Source of the DNA: Janthinobacterium sp. CG3
GTDB lineage: Bacteria > Pseudomonadota > Gammaproteobacteria > Burkholderiales > Burkholderiaceae_D
Assembly: GCF_000344615.1 (NCBI RefSeq)
Contig: NZ_KB467824.1
Location: 4,810,367 to 4,874,366 of the forward strand
Reading direction: 5' to 3'
DNA: 64,000 nt
Numbering within the stretch: the stretch's first letter is position 1; every line of letters starts with the position of its first letter. Under the pieces are notes generated by a model. It ran no database searches and was not told the DNA's origin. It saw nothing but the letters and a program-made list of their open reading frames with translations. Both the position numbers and the translations under genes were made by a program. Of this stretch, positions 38,550 through 45,471 are shown in pieces.

Positions 38550-39166
38550 CCCGCCATGCCATGTTGCGCCGCGCGCCCGCGCTGGCCCTGTTTGCCGCGC
38601 TGGGCCTGCTGGCGGCCTGCGCCGCGCCGCAGGTCGAGCGCTTCTACACCCTCAACGGCGGCGCCGAGGCGGCGCCGGCCAAGACCGCGGTGAATTATTA
38701 CGTCGAGGTGCTGGCCGTCAGCGTGCCGCAGCAGGTCAGCCGCAACCAGCTGGTGCTGACCGGCGCCGGCGGGCGCGTCGAACTGTTGGAGCAGGAGCGT
38801 TGGGCCGGGCCGCTGGCGGCCGAGATCGGCCAGGCGTTGTCGATCGGCATCACCGGCGAGCTGGGCGCGATCGACGTGTACCGCACGCCGTATCCGGACA
38901 CGCTGCCGGTGTACCGCGTCAGCACCAACGTGCAGCGCTTCGAATCGGCGCTGGGCCAGTACGCGCTGGTGGACGCGGTGTGGAGCGTGCGCCAGCTGGC
39001 CAGCGGCAAGGTGCTGACCTGCCGCAGCGTGGTCAACGAAAAAGTCGGCGCCGGCTACGAGGCGCTGGTGGCGGGCCACCGGCGCGCGCTGGGCCAGGTG
39101 TCGCAGCAGATCGCCAACAGCATCCGCAGCTTCCCGAAAGACGGCGGCGGCTGCAACGCGGCGTAA
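38546..39166 (+). CDS. pqiC: PqiC-type outer-membrane lipoprotein
   Basis: 206 aa. The signal sequence ends in a lipobox LLAAC at about residue 28, giving a lipid-anchored protein. The mature part (VERFYTLNGG...) is the ABC-type transport auxiliary lipoprotein (DUF330) fold. AGGAG sits just upstream within pqiB and the genes overlap by four bases (ATGA). It is the outer-membrane partner of the PqiB tube. Confidence 0.92.
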   Translation: MTRHAMLRRAPALALFAALGLLAACAAPQVERFYTLNGGAEAAPAKTAVNYYVEVLAVSVPQQVSRNQLVLTGAGGRVELLEQERWAGPLAAEIGQALSIGITGELGAIDVYRTPYPDTLPVYRVSTNVQRFESALGQYALVDAVWSVRQLASGKVLTCRSVVNEKVGAGYEALVAGHRRALGQVSQQIANSIRSFPKDGGGCNAA

Positions 39167-39280
39167 CAACGTGGTGCCGGGCGCACCGTTGAGCGCTCCG
39201 GCCGCGCTGAACCCGCGATAAATTGCAGTATCATGCCTGTTGAACAACGGACCGGCGGGTCCACCGACAGAGGAAACGGC

Positions 39281-39586
39281 ATGGTCACTTGTTATTTGCG
39301 CTACATCATCGATCCGTCCAAGCTCAAGCAATTCGAGCGCTACGGGCAAATGTGGATACCGCTGGTGGAAAAATTCGGCGGCCAGCACCACGGCTACTTC
39401 CTGCCGTCGGAAGGCGCCAGCAACGTCGCGCTGGCGCTGTTCAGCTTTCCCAGCCTGGCCGAATACGAGCAATACCGCATCAAGATGCTGGACGACGCCG
39501 ACTGCGTCGCCGCCTTCCACTACGCCGACGAAACGCAGTGCATCGTCAGCTACGAAAGAAGCTTCTTCCGCCCCGTATTCACATGA
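39281..39586 (+). CDS. NIPSNAP-family small protein
   Basis: 101 aa from the ATG at 39281, chosen because AGGAA lies six bases upstream. The ferredoxin-like (dimeric alpha/beta barrel) pattern is clear: VTCYLRYIIDPSKLKQFERY at the N-terminus and ALFSFPSLAEYEQYRIKMLD in the middle. Cytoplasmic; biochemical role unknown in bacteria. Its stop overlaps the next gene by four bases, so the three genes to 41123 appear to be one translated unit. Confidence 0.8.
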   Translation: MVTCYLRYIIDPSKLKQFERYGQMWIPLVEKFGGQHHGYFLPSEGASNVALALFSFPSLAEYEQYRIKMLDDADCVAAFHYADETQCIVSYERSFFRPVFT

Positions 39587-40551
39587 AAAAATTCTCCGTC
39601 GTCGGTGCGCTGCTGGCCGCCTGCGCGATCGGCGCGGCGGCCGTGCTGTGGGTCTCGCACGGCGCCGAGGCGCAGCACGCCGCGCCGGTGGGCGGCGACG
39701 GCGCGCGGCCTGCCGTGTTTAACGAAGGCACGGCGATGCGCGCCATTTTCGGCGCCTACAACAGCGCGCAAAAGGGCACCTTGATCCCGGTGGCGAACAC
39801 GGCCGCGTGGAGCCTCAAGGGCGCCGAGGTGCTGGCCACGCCGATGCTGGCGGTGACCTACGACGACGGCGGGGTGGAAAAGGGCGTGCTGGCGATCCAG
39901 CGGCAAACGGTGACGACGGACGGCGAGGTGGTCGACTCGCACGCCACGGCGGCCGATATGTCGGTGTATGTCTTCATCCACAAGGGCGGGCAGTGGGTGT
40001 TTGAAAAGGGCAAACAGGTGGCGGCGACGGCCGGGGCCCACGGCAACGCGCCCAACGGCCGGCTGCTGCGCATCGGCGACGGCAAGTTCGGGCTGCTGTT
40101 CGAGGGCGGCGACGTGCACCAGGGCGTGAGCAACGACTACGCCATTCTCGTCGACCTCAGCGCCGCCACCGTGCGGCAGACGTTCGAGTTCGAAACCGGG
40201 CGCTCCAACAGCGGCACCTGCTCGGACGATCCCAAGGAGTTGGCAGAGCCCGGCACCACCTTGCACCCGTGCTGGGGCTTCGAGGCCAAGCTGGCTTTTC
40301 TGAAAAACGGGCCGGGCGAGTATTTCACGATCCGCGCCACGTATAGCGGCACCACGGACGAGGATGCGACCAAGCCGCTGAAAAAAGTCGAGTATTACAC
40401 GATGACAAAAGACGGCTTCAAGTGGCACCGCCAGCCCCAGCCCCAGCCCCGCATCGCCGAGGCGCTGGCCGACGAGGAGGTGTTTGGCGTCGGCGGCGGC
40501 CAGGGCCGGGAGGCCAATATGGCCACCATACCGCGGCGCCTGCTGAAGTGA
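39583..40551 (+). CDS. Secreted protein of unknown function
   Basis: 322 aa. Signal peptide MKKFSVVGALLAACAIGAAA followed by cleavage about AEA-QH. The mature protein is rich in beta-strand patterns (for example GGQWVFEKGKQVAATAG and VSNDYAILVDLSAATVRQTF) and has two Cys (TCSDD and HPCWGF) that could form a disulfide. I do not recognise a family. It is coupled at both ends (4-base overlaps) to the NIPSNAP-like gene upstream and a YdcF-like gene downstream, which suggests an envelope function. Confidence 0.65.
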   Translation: MKKFSVVGALLAACAIGAAAVLWVSHGAEAQHAAPVGGDGARPAVFNEGTAMRAIFGAYNSAQKGTLIPVANTAAWSLKGAEVLATPMLAVTYDDGGVEKGVLAIQRQTVTTDGEVVDSHATAADMSVYVFIHKGGQWVFEKGKQVAATAGAHGNAPNGRLLRIGDGKFGLLFEGGDVHQGVSNDYAILVDLSAATVRQTFEFETGRSNSGTCSDDPKELAEPGTTLHPCWGFEAKLAFLKNGPGEYFTIRATYSGTTDEDATKPLKKVEYYTMTKDGFKWHRQPQPQPRIAEALADEEVFGVGGGQGREANMATIPRRLLK

Positions 40552-41123
40552 GGCGCCCGGTGACGACCGTTGCCAGGATCGCCATCATGGCGGGCATGCT
40601 GCTGGCCGGCGGCGGCTGCGCCATCGTCGCCGACGGCCTGAGCGACGACGCCCGGCGCAGCGACGTTGGCATTGTGCTCGGCTCGAAGGTGGAGCTGGAC
40701 GGCCGGCCATCGGCGCGCCTGGCGGCGCGGCTGGACAAGGCCGTCGAGCTGTACCGCGCCGGCCTGTTTCCCAGCGTGATCGTTAGCGGCGGGCTGGGCA
40801 AGGAAGGCTACGACGAAGCCGCGACCATGCGCGATTATCTGGTGGCGCGCGGCGTGCCGGCGGCGGCGGTCATCGTCGACGCCGCTGGCGTCAACACCGA
40901 GGCGACGGCGAGAAACAGCGCCGCGCTGATGCGCCAGCGGGGTATGACGAGCGCGCTCGTAGTGACCCAGTATTTCCACGTCACCCGCAGCAAGATGGCG
41001 CTGCGCGACAACGGCGTGGCGACGGTGTACTCGGCCCACCCGCGCTATGTCGAGTGGCGCGACGTATATTCCACCTTGCGGGAGGCGGTCGCCGTGCCGG
41101 TGTATATATTCGGCGCGAAATGA
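40548..41123 (+). CDS. YdcF/SanA-family (DUF218) membrane or envelope protein
   Basis: About 191 aa. DUF218 motifs: SDVGIVLGSKVELDGRPSAR near the N-terminus, LFPSVIVSGGLGKEGYDEA, EATARNSAALMRQRG and VVTQYFHVTRSKMAL. The GTG at 40548 overlaps the previous stop (GTGA); later starts at 40560 and 40587 are possible. The N-terminus has a short hydrophobic stretch ending GGGCA, so membrane anchoring or export is likely. The family is linked to envelope barrier function and peptidoglycan or lipid metabolism, without a settled reaction. Confidence 0.8.
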   Translation: MRRPVTTVARIAIMAGMLLAGGGCAIVADGLSDDARRSDVGIVLGSKVELDGRPSARLAARLDKAVELYRAGLFPSVIVSGGLGKEGYDEAATMRDYLVARGVPAAAVIVDAAGVNTEATARNSAALMRQRGMTSALVVTQYFHVTRSKMALRDNGVATVYSAHPRYVEWRDVYSTLREAVAVPVYIFGAK

Positions 41124-41327
41124 CTGTGCAGGGAGGTGTTGCCATGGGCAACGGCTGGATTGTTTCCCCTGTAGCGTCAGCACGCTGTCGAGCCCGCGCG
41201 GCTGGCTCCGTACCGCGGGCCGGCACGATGAGGTGCTGTTTTGCTTGTGGTGCTGCGGGGCGCCTCCTGCGCCCCGCACGGGCACAACTACCTGCTTATC
41301 CCTCTCCGATGCGCGCCGGCTTCGCCG

Positions 41328-42434
41328 TCAGCGCGGCACGGCCCGCGCCGCGGCCATGCGCATGCCCGGCGCCGGCGGCTCGGCGGCGGCCGCCGTCTGG
41401 TTCGCCAGTTGCAGCGTCTGGGTCAGGTAGGCGAATTCGATGCCTTCGCGCGCGAATCGTTCGAACAGCCCCAGGTTGATCTCCTGCTGGATGTCCATGT
41501 AGATCTGGTAGTCGGGGCTGTCGATGAAGTAGACCACTTCGAAGTCGAGCGAGGCCGCCGCGAATTCCTTGAAGTGGGCGCGGTCGAAGTGCGCGTGGGC
41601 CTGCTCGGCCACGATGGCGCGGACGATCTCCGGGATCGCCCGCAGTTGCCGGGCGCTGCTCTGGTAGGTGACGCCGATGCGGAAGGCGATGCGCCGCGTT
41701 TGCATGCACTTGTAGTTGTGGATGCGGCTTTTCAACAGGTCCGAATTCGAGAACACCACTTGTTCGCCGCCCAGGCTGCGCAGGCGCGTGGTTTTCAGGC
41801 CGACGTATTCGACCGTGCCAGGCGTGTCGCCGACGATGATGAAGTCGCCGATGACGAACGGTTTGTCGAGTACGATCGAGAGCGAGGAAAACAGGTCGCC
41901 GAGGATGTTTTGCAGCGCCAGCGCGACCGCGATGCCGCCGATGCCCAGGCTGGCGACGAGCGTCGTGACGTTGACGCCGAGATTGTCGAGGATCATCAGC
42001 GTGGCGAGCAGCCACAGCCCGGTGCGCGCCAAAAAGCCCAGCGCGGCCGTCGAGGTGGTGCTGCCGACGTCGTCCACGCTGCGTTGCTGGCGGTAGCGCG
42101 TCAGCCATTCGCGCACGCCGGTGTCGCCCCACAGCGCCAGTTGCAGCAGCACGGTGACGACCACCGCCTGGTTGATGATGCGCTCGCTTTTCGCCGGCAG
42201 TTCCAGCGACAGCGTCGCCAGGTACAGCGCCGTGGCCAGGATGAACAGCGGCCTGGTCGACGACAGCACCGCCACGGCGATCTTGTCGACATAGCTGGTG
42301 CCGCGGCCGGCCATCATGCCCAGGCGCTTGACGAGGACGATTTTTAACAGGTAGATGGCGCCGGCGCTGCCGGCCAGCACCGCCAGCGCGGTGCCCCATG
42401 GAATCGGCCCGTTGCCGATGAATGTGAATGCCAT
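41328..42434 (-). CDS. MscS-family mechanosensitive ion channel
   Basis: 368 aa. Several N-terminal helices, then the MscS pore/beta domain: VTTLVASLGIGGIAVALALQ (pore helix), NILGDLFSSLSIVLDKPFVI, and GTVEYVGLKTTRLRSLGGEQ. It is a channel that opens on membrane tension to release solutes under hypo-osmotic shock. It is the last gene of a minus-strand series beginning with a glucosylglycerol-phosphate-synthase-like gene and is 30 bp from the gene before it, so production and release of an osmolyte may be genetically linked (inference). Confidence 0.9.
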   Translation of the reverse strand: MAFTFIGNGPIPWGTALAVLAGSAGAIYLLKIVLVKRLGMMAGRGTSYVDKIAVAVLSSTRPLFILATALYLATLSLELPAKSERIINQAVVVTVLLQLALWGDTGVREWLTRYRQQRSVDDVGSTTSTAALGFLARTGLWLLATLMILDNLGVNVTTLVASLGIGGIAVALALQNILGDLFSSLSIVLDKPFVIGDFIIVGDTPGTVEYVGLKTTRLRSLGGEQVVFSNSDLLKSRIHNYKCMQTRRIAFRIGVTYQSSARQLRAIPEIVRAIVAEQAHAHFDRAHFKEFAAASLDFEVVYFIDSPDYQIYMDIQQEINLGLFERFAREGIEFAYLTQTLQLANQTAAAAEPPAPGMRMAAARAVPR

Positions 42435-42464
42435 TGTCGTCGTTCTCCTTGCTTGCGTGGGGCG

Positions 42465-43304
42465 TCAGGGCGCGAGCGGCGGGGGTGCCTTCGCGCGCCA
42501 GTAGAATTCGCAGGGTTGTCCCAGGTATTGGCGGCCCAGCACGGCGGCGCGCATGCCCTCGTCGTCGCCGAACAGCGGCGGCACCTGCGAGGTGTAGTGG
42601 CGCAGCAGGTTCATCTTGCCTTCGAGGTCGACCGGCACCACGAAGCGCTCGGCCGGCACCAGGCGCAGGCGCGCCATCGCGGCCTGCGGGCCGTCGCCGT
42701 CGCCGCGGCCGCTGCTGGCGTCGGCCACGTAGGGAAAGTCTTCGTAGAACAACAGGCTGGCGCCGGCCGCCGCCAGGCGCAGCGCGACCCGCGCCGTGAT
42801 CTGGTGGTCGACGTGGTCGCCAATGCCCAGCGGGCTCACCAGCAGAATGCCGCCCAGGTCGAGGCAGATGCGGCGCAGCAGCTGGTGCAGTTCCTCGATG
42901 TAGCCGGCGTCGTCGACGTGCGGCGCGATCCAGCGCTCGCGCGCGTTGCGGTAGATTAGTTTGCCGGTGCGGGCGCTGCGCCGGTAGATCGCGTCGGGAA
43001 AGCTGAGGTGGACGAAGTCGGCGCGGATCGCGTGCATCGCCGCGATGTCCTCGGCGCGGCGGATGCGCGGGCTGACGTGGCCGCGCCGCGGCGGCCCCTT
43101 GCCGGCGCCGCCGTCCGGCGCCGCCGGCGCCGGCGGGTTGCCGCTGCAAATCGTCACCACCAGCGTCGGGACGCCCTGCAGCGCGTGCAGCAGGCCGCCG
43201 CAGCTGAGGGCGGCGTCGTCGAGGTGGGGCGAGAGGACCACCACCCGTTCGAAGGCGTCGAAGTCGAGCCGCTCGAGCAGCGCGCGCGGCGGCATCGGCG
43301 TCAT
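42465..43304 (-). CDS. PIG-L-family deacetylase (LmbE-like)
   Basis: 279 aa. Zinc motif LSPHLDDAALSCGG in place of the usual AHPDDE, keeping the metal-binding His and Asp and the catalytic Asp, plus the second metal motif GDHVDHQ. The family removes N-acetyl groups from GlcNAc-linked small molecules (for example in mycothiol and bacillithiol synthesis). The ATG at 43304 overlaps the stop of the GH4 gene (ATGA). In this operon it hints at an N-acetylated sugar conjugate, which the GT20-like enzyme alone would not predict. Confidence 0.88.
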   Translation of the reverse strand: MTPMPPRALLERLDFDAFERVVVLSPHLDDAALSCGGLLHALQGVPTLVVTICSGNPPAPAAPDGGAGKGPPRRGHVSPRIRRAEDIAAMHAIRADFVHLSFPDAIYRRSARTGKLIYRNARERWIAPHVDDAGYIEELHQLLRRICLDLGGILLVSPLGIGDHVDHQITARVALRLAAAGASLLFYEDFPYVADASSGRGDGDGPQAAMARLRLVPAERFVVPVDLEGKMNLLRHYTSQVPPLFGDDEGMRAAVLGRQYLGQPCEFYWRAKAPPPLAP

Positions 43305-44581
43305 GCCTGCCACGCGATCAGCTCGCCGTAGGCGGCGCGCGCGCGTTCCAGCATGCGCGCGGCCAGCGCGGCGTCGGCCACCAGCGGGTTGGCGGCCAGC
43401 GCCGCCACCCGCGGCGCCAGCGCGGCGCCGGCGGCGGCGCGCGCGCTCAGGCGCTGGTAGCGTTCCAGCTGGCCCGCCAGCGGCGCGAACGAGGCCGGCA
43501 GCGCCGGCGCCGGCAGCCGTTCGACGCCGTGGCGCGACAGCCGCACCCGCGTTTCGATCACGCAGTCGGCGGCGAAGGCGTCGCTGGCGCCGCGGTTGGG
43601 CAGGTTGAGCACCAGTTCGCGCGGCCGCTCGGCGGCCAGGGCGCGGATGACGTTGACGGCCAGGTCGCCGAAGCCGGCCGCGCCGCGGTACAGCGCCAGC
43701 TTCGGCTCGGCGCATGCGGCCTGCTCGGCGAAGTGGCTGTAGTAGCGTTCCAGCGAGGCCGCCACGACGTCGCTGCGCGGGCCGACCCGGCGCGCCTGTT
43801 CGACGAACGCTTGCGGATACAGGTAATAGGGCAGGTAGGAATTGGGCCAGTGGCCCGGCGGCTGCGCGCGCGCCAGCGCCAGCGCGTAGGAAAAGCGCAA
43901 CTGGTGTTCCTCGTCGAACTCGGGCGGCGCCGCCAGCGTCGCCGGAAGCGGACCCAGCGGCGTGCCGCCGACGCTCAGCTCGCTGTACCAGGTCGCGTGG
44001 TTCAGGCCGTTGCAACGGGCCGTCGGCTGGCCGTCCAGGCCGAGCGCCCGCGCCAGCGCTTGCAGGTCTTCGTCGGACTGGTCGCACATGCCGATGACGG
44101 CCACCTTGCCCTGGTCGGCCAGCGCCTGGGTGACGATGTTGCTGGGGTTGGTGTAGTTGAGCAGGACCGCGCCCGGCGCCAGCGCGTGCATCGCCGCGGC
44201 CACGCGCAGCGCCTCGGGGACCGAGCGCAGCGCGTAGAAAAAACCGCCGGGGCCGACCGTTTCCTGGCCGGGAATGTCGAATTCCAGCGGCAGCGTTTCG
44301 TCGATGCGGCGCGCCGCCAGCCCGCCGGGTCGGGTCGAATTGAGCACCAGGCCGGCGCCGCGGACGGCGTCCTCCAGGCTGCGCGCCGGCTCGACCTTGA
44401 AGGGCGCGCCGGCGCTGCGCGCCATGCCGGCGCCGAGGCGGGCCACCAGGTCGAGCCGCGCGGGGTCGGTGTCGTACAGGCGCACCGTGTGCAGCGGCAG
44501 CAGCGCCGCGTGGGCGAGCAGCGCTTGCAGCAGGCCGGGGGTGTAGGCGCTGCCGCCGCCGAGTACCGTCAGGATATCCAT
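43301..44581 (-). CDS. Family 4 glycoside hydrolase (NAD+/Mn2+-dependent, 6-phospho-glycosidase type)
   Basis: 426 aa. NAD-binding GGGSAYTPGLLQALL at the N-terminus, VLLNYTNPSNIVTQALADQG, the metal-binding Cys in GMCDQSDE and the metal-binding His in CNGLNHATWY. GH4 enzymes cleave glycosides by an oxidation-elimination route and many need a 6-phosphorylated sugar. No PTS gene is near; the adjacent PfkB kinase could supply the phosphate. The ATG at 44581 overlaps the kinase 3' end by 13 bases. The specific glycoside (alpha or beta) cannot be assigned. Confidence 0.87.
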   Translation of the reverse strand: MDILTVLGGGSAYTPGLLQALLAHAALLPLHTVRLYDTDPARLDLVARLGAGMARSAGAPFKVEPARSLEDAVRGAGLVLNSTRPGGLAARRIDETLPLEFDIPGQETVGPGGFFYALRSVPEALRVAAAMHALAPGAVLLNYTNPSNIVTQALADQGKVAVIGMCDQSDEDLQALARALGLDGQPTARCNGLNHATWYSELSVGGTPLGPLPATLAAPPEFDEEHQLRFSYALALARAQPPGHWPNSYLPYYLYPQAFVEQARRVGPRSDVVAASLERYYSHFAEQAACAEPKLALYRGAAGFGDLAVNVIRALAAERPRELVLNLPNRGASDAFAADCVIETRVRLSRHGVERLPAPALPASFAPLAGQLERYQRLSARAAAGAALAPRVAALAANPLVADAALAARMLERARAAYGELIAWQA

Positions 44582-45471
44582 CGCATCTCCTTGGCCACGA
44601 GGGCTATGCGGGCGGGGTCGTCGAGCACGCCGCCGCGTTGTTGCAAAATGTGGCCGGCGGCCGCGCCGGCCAGGCGCAAGGCCGGCTCGGGCGCGGCGCC
44701 GCGGATCAGGGCGGCCAGCAGGCCGGCGCAGAAGGCGTCGCCGGCGCCGGTCGGGTCGCACACGGCGAGCGCCGCCGCCGGCAGGCGCACGCCGTAGCCG
44801 TTGAGGGTGCCAAACGCGCCCTGCGCGCCTTGCGTGACCAGCACCGAGCGGGCCGCGCCGGCCAGGTGGCGCGGCGCCTCGGCGACGTCGCCGCAGGCCG
44901 CGTGCGCCTCCTTGTCGTTGAGCACCAGCAGGTCCCACGGGCAGTCGCGCCGCGCCGCCAGAGCGGCCAGGCGCGCCGGCGTCCAGCTGCCGCTGACGGC
45001 GACCTGGGCGCCGGCGCCGCGCGCGCGCGCCAGCGGCGCGGCCAGCCGGGCCGCCTCCTCCAGCCCCGGCACGTGGATCCAGCGCGCGGCCGGCAGCGTC
45101 TCGACCCGCTCCAGCGCGGTGAAGTCGGCGGCGCTGAGGAAGGCGCGCTCGTCGGCGCTGGCGTACACCAGCGAGATGGCCGGGTTGTCGCCGCAGGGCA
45201 GGGCGGTGAGGGCGATGCCCAGGCGCCGCGCCAGCAGCGCCAGCGCGTGGTCGGCGACGCCGGCGCCGGCCGGCACGCACAGCGCCACCCGCAGGCCGAG
45301 CGCGGCGGCCACGCTGGCGCTGTTCAGGGCGCCGCCGAAACCGAGTCCGATGGTCGACACGAAGCGCTCCTCGCCGGGTTGCGGCGGCGCGCCCGCCGGC
45401 ACGTGCACCTCGAAATAGGCCAGGCCGGCCACCAGCAGCTCGGCCGCGGCGGCGCCGGCCGGCGCGCTCAC
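44569..45471 (-). CDS. PfkB-family carbohydrate kinase
   Basis: 300 aa. PfkB signature 2 is DPTGAGDAFCAGLLAALI, with the catalytic Asp, and the substrate-side Gly-rich stretch is GLGFGGALNSASVAAALG near the N-terminus. It uses GTG at 45471, overlapping the stop of the GT20 gene by four bases (GTGA). Sugar or sugar-like alcohols are the usual substrates of the family. The coupled neighbours (HAD-GT20 synthase and GH4) suggest phosphorylation of a sugar released from, or destined for, the same conjugate. Confidence 0.85.
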   Translation of the reverse strand: MSAPAGAAAAELLVAGLAYFEVHVPAGAPPQPGEERFVSTIGLGFGGALNSASVAAALGLRVALCVPAGAGVADHALALLARRLGIALTALPCGDNPAISLVYASADERAFLSAADFTALERVETLPAARWIHVPGLEEAARLAAPLARARGAGAQVAVSGSWTPARLAALAARRDCPWDLLVLNDKEAHAACGDVAEAPRHLAGAARSVLVTQGAQGAFGTLNGYGVRLPAAALAVCDPTGAGDAFCAGLLAALIRGAAPEPALRLAGAAAGHILQQRGGVLDDPARIALVAKEMRWIS

